Source: Thalassobaculum litoreum DSM 18839
GTDB taxonomy: Bacteria > Pseudomonadota > Alphaproteobacteria > Thalassobaculales > Thalassobaculaceae
Assembly (NCBI RefSeq): GCF_900102465.1
Contig: NZ_FNBW01000014.1
Location: 84,819 to 148,818, forward strand
Length of the DNA: 64,000 bases
Reading direction: 5' to 3'
Both the position numbers and the translations under genes were made by a program. The notes under the pieces are model-generated. The model did no database searches. It was not told the origin of the DNA and saw only the letters and a program-made list of their open reading frames with translations. This document shows positions 27,153-35,038 of this stretch, piece after piece. How positions within the stretch are numbered: position 1 is the first letter of the stretch; the number at the start of each line of letters is the position of its first letter.

Positions 27153-28346
27153 TTACTGGGCCGCCTCGCCATCCGGCCCGCGCAGGGCGGCCAGCGACTC
27201 GCGCACGGTGGTGAGCAGCGCGCGCTCGCGCTCGGTGTCGATCGAGATCGACGCGGTCATGCCGGCGCGCAGGGTCGGGCGGCCCTCGACCGTCTCCAGG
27301 TCGATCCGCACCGGGATGCGCTGCACCACCTTCACCCAGTTGCCCGAGGCGTTCTGCGGCGGCAGCACCGCAAATTCCGCCCCGGTGGCCGGCGCGATCG
27401 AGGTGATCCGCGCCTTCCAGGTCACGTCCGGATAGGCGTCGATCCCGACCTCCACGACCTGGCCCTCGCGCACATGGGTGAGCTGGGTCTCCTTCAGGTT
27501 CGCCACCACCCAGGTGTCGTCGGCCTCGATCAGGCCGAAGGCGGGGTCGCCCTCCTCCAGCCACTCGCCCGGCTCCAGATGGACCTGGGTGACGATGCCG
27601 TCGGCCGGGGCGCGGACCTCGGTATAGCCGAGATGCAGTTCGGCGACTTCGCGGGCGGTCTGCGCCTCGATGTATTTGGGATGCAGCTCGACCGCGCGCT
27701 CCGGGTCGCCGCCGAGTTCGGCCAGGACCGTGCGCACCTTCTCCTGCAGGGCGCGCACCCGCTGGCGGGCGGAGGCGACCTCGAACTCGGCCTCGTCCAG
27801 CCGCGCCTCGGTGGTGACGCCGCGCTTGTTGAGCTGGCGTTGGCGGTCGGCCTCGCGGGCGAAATAGGAGACGGTCTCGCGCGCTTCGTCGATCTCGGCC
27901 TGAACCTGATGGAACTCGGCCCGGGTCGCCTCGACCTCCTGGCGGACGGTCAGCATCCGCGCCTCGGCCGACTTCAACTCCAGCCAGTTGGTGTCCGGGT
28001 CGAGACGGAACAGCAGCTCGCCGGCTTTCACCCGCTGATCGTTCCTCACGAAGACCTCGGTCACCCGACCGTCGATATCGGTGGAGACGGCGATGATATG
28101 CGCCTTCACATAGGCGTTCTCGGTGGTCACGAACCGCCCGGTGACGGCATAGAGATAGGACGCGCCGACCAGGGCGAGGACCGGGATGACCACCAGCAGG
28201 ACGAGCCGCTTGACCCAGCGGCCGCGCCGGCGCCTGGGCCGGGCGCTGTGGGCGGTAATCGGGCCGTCCTCGGAGGGCACGACGCCCTGGTTGCCGCCCT
28301 GGTTTCCGCCGGGGTTGGCGCCGTCATTCTTCTCGATGTCAGTCAT
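27153..28346 (-). CDS. HlyD/EmrA family membrane fusion protein
   Basis: A 397-residue periplasmic adaptor for a drug efflux pump. There is one N-terminal membrane helix (about 46-65, LVLLVVIPVLALVGASYLYAV), then a lipoyl-like half (TTENAYVKAHIIAVSTDIDG), a long coiled-coil hairpin (about 110-210) and the second half GYTEVRAPADGIVTQVH. The start overlaps the marR stop by 8 bases, so both are one unit. The expected EmrB partner is missing; the nearest orphan DHA2 exporter is at 18092-19624. Confidence 0.88.
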   Translation of the reverse strand: MTDIEKNDGANPGGNQGGNQGVVPSEDGPITAHSARPRRRRGRWVKRLVLLVVIPVLALVGASYLYAVTGRFVTTENAYVKAHIIAVSTDIDGRVTEVFVRNDQRVKAGELLFRLDPDTNWLELKSAEARMLTVRQEVEATRAEFHQVQAEIDEARETVSYFAREADRQRQLNKRGVTTEARLDEAEFEVASARQRVRALQEKVRTVLAELGGDPERAVELHPKYIEAQTAREVAELHLGYTEVRAPADGIVTQVHLEPGEWLEEGDPAFGLIEADDTWVVANLKETQLTHVREGQVVEVGIDAYPDVTWKARITSIAPATGAEFAVLPPQNASGNWVKVVQRIPVRIDLETVEGRPTLRAGMTASISIDTERERALLTTVRESLAALRGPDGEAAQ

Positions 28347-28818
28347 CGGCCGCCTCCGCCTGCGCCGCCGGGCCCGCCAGTTCGTCGAAGGCGTAGAGGT
28401 TGGTCTTGATCTTCAGCAGGGTATCGATGAAGGCCTCGTGCTCCTCGCGGGTGAGGCCCTTCATGGCGTCGCTACGGATGTCGGCGGCGATGCCGCGCAA
28501 CTCGCGCATCAGCCCCTGGACCTTCTCGGTCAGCACCACGCGCTTGATGCGCCGGTCGACCGGGTCGGGCCGGCGTTCGACCCAGCCCTTGTCCTCCAGC
28601 CGGTCGAGCAGGCGGCCGAGCGTGGCCTTCTCCAACTCCATGAAGGCGGCGAGTTCGGATTGGGCCATGCCCTCCTTGGCATAGAGGGCGGTCAGCACCC
28701 ACCATTGGGAGCGGGTCAGCCCGAGCTCCTTGCCGCGACGGTCGAACGCCACCCGCATCAGTCGGGCGACGTCGTGGACGAGGAACCCGAAGTTCCGGTG
28801 CAGGTCTGTGCGTTCCAT
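28339..28818 (-). CDS. MarR family transcriptional regulator
   Basis: A 159-residue winged-helix repressor. The DNA-binding region is visible in LTRSQWWVLTALYAKEG, MELEKATLGRLLDRLEDKG and RRPDPVDRRIKRVVLTEKV (the wing, RxxDxRD-like). Members usually respond to phenolic compounds or drugs and repress a linked pump; here the linked gene is emrA-like. ATG 28818 is taken as start because a near-palindrome that could be its operator covers the ATG at 28845. No strong ribosome-binding site is visible for either. Confidence 0.88.
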   Translation of the reverse strand: MERTDLHRNFGFLVHDVARLMRVAFDRRGKELGLTRSQWWVLTALYAKEGMAQSELAAFMELEKATLGRLLDRLEDKGWVERRPDPVDRRIKRVVLTEKVQGLMRELRGIAADIRSDAMKGLTREEHEAFIDTLLKIKTNLYAFDELAGPAAQAEAADD

Positions 28819-28832
28819 GGAGGGCAAATATA

Positions 28833-28846
28833 GTTGCCATGACAAC
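28833..28846. promoter_or_regulatory. Candidate MarR operator
   Basis: GTTGCCATGACAAC is an imperfect palindrome (12 of 14 positions symmetric), 15-28 bases before the marR start, the usual place for autoregulation. Binding by this MarR protein is inference. Confidence 0.45.
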
Positions 28847-28951
28847 CGTTGCCAAGCAGATCATAGAGGTCGGCGACAAGTCGCATGGCGACGACTGGAC
28901 AGCGTGCCAGAAGTCGCGGAGTCATCGCAAAGCACTCGTTCCAACGCGCGG

Positions 28952-28980
28952 TTAATTCCGGCGCTTGAAACAGGTATAGT
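28952..28980 (+). promoter_or_regulatory. Candidate sigma-70 promoter for cysE
   Basis: TTAATT, a 17-base spacer and TATAGT, ending 71 bases before the cysE start. The -10 box is good and the -35 box poor. Confidence 0.35.
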
Positions 28981-29051
28981 GCGGCCCAACGTCATGGATG
29001 AGCGGGCGGTCCCTTTGCGGGGCGCGTCTGCCGATACAGGAGGATCAGAGG

Positions 29052-29867
29052 ATGCCGGACACGTCCTTCTCGCCACGGCAGGCGCAGCCGGATCTGGATC
29101 CGATCTGGTCCTCCCTGCGTCAGGATGCCGAGAAGACCGCGCGCGACGAGCCGGCGCTCGCCAGCTTCCTGCACGCCACCGTCCTGGCCCATGACACGCT
29201 GGAGCATGCGCTCGCCTTCCACCTGTCGCAGAAGCTGGGATCCGAGGCGATCTCGGCCCTGTCGCTGCGTCAGACGGTGGACGGGGCGGTGCATGGCGAC
29301 GACACGGTGGGGGCGGCGGTGCGCGCCGACCTGTCGGCGGTGTTCGAACGCGACCCCGCCTGCAACAGCTATCTGGAGCCGTTTCTGTACTTCAAGGGTT
29401 TCCAGGCGATCCAGGCCTACCGCGTGGCCCACTGGCTGTGGGGACACGGCCGCCAGGCGCTCGCCTTCTATCTGCAGTCCCGGATCTCCGAGGTCTATGG
29501 GGTCGACATCCACCCGGCCGCCCTGATCGGCCGCGGCATCATGATCGACCACGCCACCTCCGTGGTGGTCGGCGAGACCGCGGTGATCGAGGACGAGGTG
29601 TCGATGCTGCACAACGTCACCCTCGGCGGCACCGGCAAGGAGACCGGCGACCGGCATCCGAAGATCCGCCGCGGCGCCCTGCTCGGCGCGTCGGCGACGG
29701 TGCTGGGCAATATCGAGGTGGGCGAATGCTCCCGCGTCGGCGCCGGCAGCGTGGTGCTGAGCGACGTGCCGGCCCACTGCACGGTGGCCGGGGTGCCGGC
29801 AAAGGTCGTGCGCGGCAGCAATTGCGAGCAACCGGCGCTGTCGATGGACCATCGGTTCGTGGAATAG
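29052..29867 (+). CDS. cysE: Serine O-acetyltransferase
   Basis: A 271-residue enzyme that makes O-acetylserine from serine and acetyl-CoA, the carbon skeleton for cysteine. The N-terminal helical domain (about 1-140) is followed by left-handed beta-helix hexapeptide repeats: VYGVDIHPAALIGRGIMIDH, VVVGETAVI, NVTLGGTGKETGDRHPKI and LGNIEVGECSRVGAGSVVL. The catalytic Asp/His are in DIHP and IDHAT. ATG 29052 has AGGAGGATCAGAGG upstream. The C-terminus is longer than the Ile-ended inhibitory tail of E. coli. Sulfate-reduction genes follow 3 kb downstream. Confidence 0.95.
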   Translation: MPDTSFSPRQAQPDLDPIWSSLRQDAEKTARDEPALASFLHATVLAHDTLEHALAFHLSQKLGSEAISALSLRQTVDGAVHGDDTVGAAVRADLSAVFERDPACNSYLEPFLYFKGFQAIQAYRVAHWLWGHGRQALAFYLQSRISEVYGVDIHPAALIGRGIMIDHATSVVVGETAVIEDEVSMLHNVTLGGTGKETGDRHPKIRRGALLGASATVLGNIEVGECSRVGAGSVVLSDVPAHCTVAGVPAKVVRGSNCEQPALSMDHRFVE

Positions 29868-30182
29868 GGCGCCAGGCGCCTGCTTCTCGAGCCGCGCGTC
29901 GCCGCACAACCCTTGCCGATCTCTCCCCCCTTATTCATATATCCGCTTCACGCCGGGGCCCAGGGCGCCGCTGCCGCAGCGTTTCGAGCTATGTCCTGAG
30001 GCGTTCCGGCGGTCCCTTTCCTCGGTCCCGGCGCAAGGCCGGGAAGACGATGGTGCGGGGGGGAAGCGCCGGAGTGAGCATCCCCCCGCCCCGGTGTACC
30101 GCCCCTTTACCCCGCGTCTACCGCGCTGCAGCACATTCAGTATCTTGTCGGCCGCCCGGCGGGCTGCTTTGGTTTCGCCATC
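29868..30182. other. Intergenic region with one hairpin
   Basis: These 315 bases carry no credible gene. A hairpin at 30026-30044 (TCCCGGC, loop GCAAG, GCCGGGA) looks like a dispersed alphaproteobacterial palindrome and may end cysE transcription. Nothing else recognisable was seen. Confidence 0.6.
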
Positions 30183-31847
30183 ATGAGCCAGACAGCCCCG
30201 TCCGACCGTACCGGTCCCGCCCCCGTATCCTCCACCGCAACCGCGTCCGCCGCCGAGCTCGACTGCGACGTCGTCATCATCGGCGCCGGGATCTCCGGCA
30301 TGTACCAGCTTCATAGGCTGCGCGGGCTCGGCCTGAAGGTCGTCGTGCTGGAGGCCGGCACCGGCGTCGGCGGCACCTGGTACTGGAACCGCTACCCGGG
30401 CGCCCGCTTCGACAGCGAGAGCTATTCCTACGCCTATTCCTTCGACCAGGAGCTGCTGGACGCCTGGGACTGGTCGGAGCATTTCGCCGCCCAACCTGAG
30501 ACCCTGCGCTACCTGAACTTCGTCGCCGACAAGCTCGACCTGCGCCGCGACATCCGCTTTTCCGCCCGGGTGGCGTCGGCTCAGTACGACGATGACACCC
30601 GGTCCTGGGCCGTGACCCTGGAGAGCGGCGATCGCTACCGGGCGCGCTTCATGGTCACCGCCATCGGCCCGCTCTCCTCGCCGACCATGCCGCGCATCCC
30701 CGGCATCGAGGAGTTCACCGGCGAGTACTTCCATACCGGTCTGTGGCCCAAGGAGCCGGTCAGCTTCGAGGGCAAGCGGGTGGCCGTCATCGGCACCGGC
30801 GCGACCGGCGTGCAGACCATTCAGGAGGTGGCCAAGACCGCCAAGACCCTGACCGTGTTCCAGCGCCGGCCGAACTGGTGTGCGCCGCTGCACAACGCCA
30901 GGATCACCGCCGAGGAACAGCCGGCCCTGAAGGCGCGCTATCCGGAGATCTTCCAGCGCTGCCGCGAGACCTTCGCCTGCTTCCTGCACACCCCCGACCC
31001 GCGCAGCGCCCTGGAGGTATCCGACGAAGAGCGCGAGGCGTTCTGGGAACAGCGCTACAGCGAACCGGGCTTCGGCATCTGGCAGGGCAATTTCCGCGAC
31101 GTGATGATCGATCGGACGGCCAACAGGATGCTGTCCGACTTCGTGGCGAAGAAGATCCGCCAGCGGGTGAGCGACCCGGCCGTGGCCGACCTGCTGATCC
31201 CCAAGGATCACGGCTTCGGCACCCGCCGCGTGCCGCTGGAGACCAAATACTACGAGGTCTACAACCAGCCGAACGTGCGCCTGGTCGACGCGCTCTCAAC
31301 CCCGATCGAACGGATCACCCCCACCGGTCTGGAGACGGGTGAGGAGGCGTTCGAGTTCGACATGATCATCTACGCCACCGGCTTCGACGCGATCACCGGC
31401 AGCTTCGACCGCATCGACTTCCGCGGCGAGGGCGGGCAGAGCCTGAAGGAGCGCTGGGCCGGCGGACCGAAGACCTTCCTCGGCGTGATGGTGGAGGGCT
31501 TCCCCAACATGTTCATGCTGGTCGGCCCGCATACCGCGCTCGGCAACATTCCGCGCAGCATCGAGTACAACGTCGACTGGGTGACCGGCCTGATGGCGCA
31601 TATGCGCGACAAGGACATCACCTACGCCGCCACCACGGCCCGGGCGGTGGCCGACTGGACCGAGACCGTGCGCCAAGCCGGCGAGGGGCTGCTGTCCAAC
31701 GAGGTCGACAGTTGGATGACCGGCGTGAACCGCAACGCCGGCAAGACCGAGCGCATCCTGGCCCGCTACAGCGGCAGCGCCGTCGCCTACCGCGAGCGCT
31801 GCGACGCGGTCGCCAGGGCCGGTTACCGGGAAATCAAACTCGCCTGA
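30183..31847 (+). CDS. Flavin-dependent monooxygenase, Baeyer-Villiger type
   Basis: A 554-residue FAD/NADPH enzyme of the cyclohexanone monooxygenase class, inserting oxygen next to a ketone. The FAD Rossmann motif GAGISGMYQL is at about residue 33, the fingerprint F-x-G-x-x-x-H-x-x-x-W appears as FTGEYFHTGLW (about residue 179) and the NADPH motif GTGATGVQTIQ at about 204. The conserved IYATGFD is at about 395. Length is normal. The substrate cannot be told; it stands alone upstream of a ferredoxin reductase gene. The region before the ATG is poor in Shine-Dalgarno signal. Confidence 0.92.
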   Translation: MSQTAPSDRTGPAPVSSTATASAAELDCDVVIIGAGISGMYQLHRLRGLGLKVVVLEAGTGVGGTWYWNRYPGARFDSESYSYAYSFDQELLDAWDWSEHFAAQPETLRYLNFVADKLDLRRDIRFSARVASAQYDDDTRSWAVTLESGDRYRARFMVTAIGPLSSPTMPRIPGIEEFTGEYFHTGLWPKEPVSFEGKRVAVIGTGATGVQTIQEVAKTAKTLTVFQRRPNWCAPLHNARITAEEQPALKARYPEIFQRCRETFACFLHTPDPRSALEVSDEEREAFWEQRYSEPGFGIWQGNFRDVMIDRTANRMLSDFVAKKIRQRVSDPAVADLLIPKDHGFGTRRVPLETKYYEVYNQPNVRLVDALSTPIERITPTGLETGEEAFEFDMIIYATGFDAITGSFDRIDFRGEGGQSLKERWAGGPKTFLGVMVEGFPNMFMLVGPHTALGNIPRSIEYNVDWVTGLMAHMRDKDITYAATTARAVADWTETVRQAGEGLLSNEVDSWMTGVNRNAGKTERILARYSGSAVAYRERCDAVARAGYREIKLA

Positions 31848-32088
31848 CGCCGGAACGTAACGGTCACCGCTCTCCGGCGCGGCGGAATGGATCTGTCGCG
31901 GCCTCCCTGCGGCCGTGACCTGCCCGTTCTTTCTGCCGGTAAACCGCCGGTTTGAATGGATTTTTCAGCGCCGGCCGTTATCTATGTGACATCTCGTGGC
32001 GCATCAGTATCGTATGTGTACGAATGAATTTGGGCGGCGCGCTCCGGCGTCCGCCCTGCTCCCCGGAACCGTATCGACGAGGCCGCAG

Positions 32089-32862
32089 ATGAGCGCATTT
32101 CGCACCGAGACCGTGCTGGACGTCCGCCACTGGACCGACACCCTGTTCAGTTTCCGCACCACCCGCGACCCGGCCTTCCGCTTCGAGAACGGCCAGTTCG
32201 CGATGATCGGGCTGGAGATCGACGGCAAGCCGCTGGTGCGCGCCTATTCCATGGCGAGCGCCAATTACGAGGAGGACCTGGAGTTCTTCTCGATCAAGGT
32301 GCCGGACGGACCGCTGACCTCGCGCCTCCAGCACCTGGCCGTCGGCGACAAGGTGCTCGTCGGCAACAAGCCCACCGGCACGCTGCTGACCGAGAACCTG
32401 TTGCCGGGCAAGGTGCTGTACATGCTGTCGACCGGCACCGGCCTGGCCCCGTTCCTGTCGCTGATCAAGGATCCGACGGTCTACGAGAAGTTCGACCGGG
32501 TGGTGCTGGCCCATGGCTGCCGGTACGCCTCGGAGCTGGCCTATGGCGACCTGTTGCGCCAGGACCTCAAGGAGCATCCGCTGGTCGGCGAGCAGGTCCA
32601 GGAGCAGTTCTCCTACTACCCCACGGTCACCCGCGAGGATCACGACCCGCGCGGCCGGATCAGCGACCTGATGCGTCAGGGCAAGCTGTTCAAGGACCTG
32701 CGGCTGTCGCCCCTGCATCCGGACAGCGACCGCCTCATGCTGTGCGGCAGCCCGGCGATGCTGGACGAGATGACCGACTGGGTCGAGGGCCTGGGCTTCG
32801 CCATGGGCAACAATTCCGGTCCCGGCAGCTATGTGATCGAGAAGGCGTTCGTCGAACGCTGA
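32089..32862 (+). CDS. fpr: Ferredoxin--NADP reductase
   Basis: A 257-residue FAD protein that passes electrons between NADPH and ferredoxin or flavodoxin. The FAD motif RAYSMAS is at about residue 50, the NADP loop STGTGLAPFLS at about 114, and the C-terminus YVIEKAFVER is that of bacterial class I reductases. ATG 32089 gives the family length; an upstream in-frame start at 31996 has no site. It precedes cysH, to which reduced carriers could be relevant, though assimilatory APS reductase normally uses thioredoxin. Confidence 0.92.
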   Translation: MSAFRTETVLDVRHWTDTLFSFRTTRDPAFRFENGQFAMIGLEIDGKPLVRAYSMASANYEEDLEFFSIKVPDGPLTSRLQHLAVGDKVLVGNKPTGTLLTENLLPGKVLYMLSTGTGLAPFLSLIKDPTVYEKFDRVVLAHGCRYASELAYGDLLRQDLKEHPLVGEQVQEQFSYYPTVTREDHDPRGRISDLMRQGKLFKDLRLSPLHPDSDRLMLCGSPAMLDEMTDWVEGLGFAMGNNSGPGSYVIEKAFVER

Positions 32863-32991
32863 ACCACTGACTATCCGGCTCTGGGTTCAGGGCCGGCGCG
32901 GCGATTTGAAGGGCAGCTTGCGGCCGCGTCACCAACCGCTAAAGCGCCACGGGGAAGACTCCGTGGGCCCGCCAGCTTGTGGAGGTGACCC

Positions 32992-33789
32992 ATGCGTCAG
33001 CGCCAGGACTCCCGATACGACCTCGCTCCGGCCCCGGAGCCTCTCGACCGCCAGGTCGGCCACCGGATCGACCGCCGGGTCGCCCGACTGCTGAGCCGAT
33101 ATGGCGCCCTGCAGGGCGCCGACCTGCTGCGTCCGCTGCTGCGCCACGCGTTTCGCGGCCGGGCGGCGCTGACCTCGTCCTTCGGGGCGGAGGCGGCGGT
33201 GCTGCTGCACATGGTGGCGGAGATCGAGCCGGCGACGCCGGTGCTGTTCCTCGATACCGGCAAGCTGTTCGACGAGACGCTGGCCTATCGCGACGCGCTG
33301 GTGGCGCGGCTGGGGCTGACCGACGTGCGCACGCTGACCCCGGCCGCCTACGAGGTCGCCGCCCTCGATCCGGAGGGCGACCTGCACCGAACCGCGCCCG
33401 ACCAGTGCTGTTTCGTGCGCAAGGTCGCCCCGCTGGATCGAGGACACGCCGGCTTCGAGGCCTGGATCACCGGCCGCAAGGCCTATCAGAGCGCCGACCG
33501 GGCCGGATTGAAGCCGATCGAGGCGGCGGAGGGGCGGATCAAGATCAACCCGCTGCTCGGCTGGCGGCCGGCGGATATGGACGCCTACATGGACCGGCAC
33601 GCCCTTCCGCCCCATCCTCTGTTGGCGGAAGGCTATCTTTCGATCGGCTGCGCGCCCTGCACCGACCGGATCTGCGCCGGAGAGGATCCGCGCGCCGGTC
33701 GCTGGCGGGGCCGCGGCAAGACGGAATGCGGCATCCACCGGCCGCGTGACGCCTCTGGAGCCGTTGCGGCGGGAGGAGAAGGAACATGA
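32992..33789 (+). CDS. cysH: Assimilatory adenylyl-sulfate reductase, iron-sulfur type
   Basis: A 265-residue enzyme reducing adenylyl sulfate (APS) to sulfite. Substrate loop TSSFGAEAAVLLHM (about residue 60) and LFLDTGKLFDET are conserved. Two Cys pairs, DQCCFVRK (about 137) and IGCAPC (about 220), are the ligands of a 4Fe-4S cluster and mark APS rather than PAPS specificity; the catalytic Cys is in KTECGIH near residue 245. The ATG follows GGAGGTGACCC. It overlaps the DUF2061 gene by 4 bases. Confidence 0.93.
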   Translation: MRQRQDSRYDLAPAPEPLDRQVGHRIDRRVARLLSRYGALQGADLLRPLLRHAFRGRAALTSSFGAEAAVLLHMVAEIEPATPVLFLDTGKLFDETLAYRDALVARLGLTDVRTLTPAAYEVAALDPEGDLHRTAPDQCCFVRKVAPLDRGHAGFEAWITGRKAYQSADRAGLKPIEAAEGRIKINPLLGWRPADMDAYMDRHALPPHPLLAEGYLSIGCAPCTDRICAGEDPRAGRWRGRGKTECGIHRPRDASGAVAAGGEGT

Positions 33790-34001
33790 CCGACGGTCCG
33801 CGCACATCCCGCAAGCGCTCGCTTGCCAAGACGCTCACCTGGCGGGTGACGGCGACGTTCGACACCTTTCTCATAAGCCTGTTCATCACCGGCAGCATCG
33901 CCTGGGCGAGCTCCATCGCCAGCATCGAGGTGGCGACCAAGATGTTCCTGTATTACGGCCACGAGCGCCTGTGGTCGCGCTTCGGCTGGGGCATGGACTG
34001 A
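33786..34001 (+). CDS. DUF2061 membrane protein
   Basis: A 71-residue protein with two hydrophobic stretches (TFDTFLISLFITGSIAWASS and a following short one) and the DUF2061 pattern SLAKTLTWRVTATFDT and FLYYGHERLW. Family members are often next to or fused with sulfate-assimilation genes, and here the start overlaps cysH as ATGA. The function is not established; a role in sulfate or sulfite movement has been guessed from such context only. Confidence 0.85.
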   Translation: MTDGPRTSRKRSLAKTLTWRVTATFDTFLISLFITGSIAWASSIASIEVATKMFLYYGHERLWSRFGWGMD

Positions 34002-34036
34002 GAAGACGTGGCCGATGGGGTCCGGCTCGCCGGGCC

Positions 34037-34936
34037 TCAGACCAGCCTGTTGGATTTCAGGAACGCGTGGAGCCGGTCCTGCTGCGCCGTGGTCAGCGGC
34101 CAGGCCGAGGGCGGACGGGTCGGGCCGCAATCCATGCCGAGCGCCTGCAGGGCGGCCTTCACCCCGGTGACGTTGGTGCCGTTCAGCTCCTCCGCCCGGA
34201 TGTCCTCGAAGGCGCGCATCTCGCGGATCAGCCGGCCCGCCGTGTCGTAGTCGCCGCCGTCGAGAGCCGCGTGGATCGCCACCGAGCGCTCCGGCCAGAC
34301 ATTGATCAGTCCGGAGGTGAAGCCGCGGGCGCCGACCGCGTAGAACGGCGGGGCCCAGACCTCCGCGAGGCCGCCGACCCAGGTGATCGACGGATCGCAG
34401 GCGGCCATGGCCTCGGCCAGCTTCATCGGGTTCGGCGTCGCCCATTTCACGCCCTTTACCCCGGGCAGGCCGCAGAGCTCGGCGATCGCCTTGGTGCCGA
34501 TGGCGTCGTTGCGCAGGTACAGCATGATCGGCAGGCCGTCGGCGGCGTCGGAGACGGCGCGGACATAGTCGATCACCCCGCGCGGGGCGACGAAGGGATC
34601 CGGCGGCTGATGGATCATCAGCGCGGAGGCCCCGGCCTCGGCGGAGACCTTGGCCAGACGGCAGGCGTCGCGGATGCCGCGCCCGACCCCGGCCAGCAGC
34701 GGCGCGCGGTCGCCGACCAGGCCCGCCACCTCGCGCACCATGGTGCAGGCCTCGTCGGTGGTCAGCGCGTAGAACTCGCCGGTATTGCCGTTGACCACGG
34801 GCATGTGCACGCCGGCGCCCAGCACCCGGTCGACGATCGGCGCCAGCTTCTGCGGCGCGACCTCGCCGTCGGCGTCGTAGGGAGTGACCAGGATGCCGGA
34901 GATGCCCGCCAGGGCGCGGTCGAGATCGTGTTTCAA
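34037..34936 (-). CDS. Dihydrodipicolinate synthase family lyase
   Basis: A 299-residue class I aldolase-fold enzyme of the DapA/NAL superfamily. The loop VNGNTGEFYAL (about residue 44) equals the GTTGE motif, the conserved Tyr is in IMLYLRND (about 135) and the Schiff-base Lys in GVKWATPNP (about 163). The unusual start TTG 34936 is preferred: GGGAGGAAG lies 6 bases upstream and there is no suitable ATG until 35023, which is next to the neighbouring stop. The lack of lysine genes nearby and a diverged pattern suggest a catabolic 2-keto-acid aldolase, not DapA. Confidence 0.82.
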   Translation of the reverse strand: MKHDLDRALAGISGILVTPYDADGEVAPQKLAPIVDRVLGAGVHMPVVNGNTGEFYALTTDEACTMVREVAGLVGDRAPLLAGVGRGIRDACRLAKVSAEAGASALMIHQPPDPFVAPRGVIDYVRAVSDAADGLPIMLYLRNDAIGTKAIAELCGLPGVKGVKWATPNPMKLAEAMAACDPSITWVGGLAEVWAPPFYAVGARGFTSGLINVWPERSVAIHAALDGGDYDTAGRLIREMRAFEDIRAEELNGTNVTGVKAALQALGMDCGPTRPPSAWPLTTAQQDRLHAFLKSNRLV

Positions 34937-35038
34937 GGTCTTCCTCCCGGTTTCGTTCGCCCGCCTGATCCGGTCGCGGGCGTGCTTGCCGCCATCACTA
35001 CCGTCCTGAGGGACCGGCGTCATCCCTCCACCGACAGC

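Noticed and set aside
31848..32088. A riboswitch or promoter before the ferredoxin reductase gene
   Set aside because: No conserved riboswitch core was seen and the -35/-10 spacing of the AT-rich stretch near 31950 is poor.
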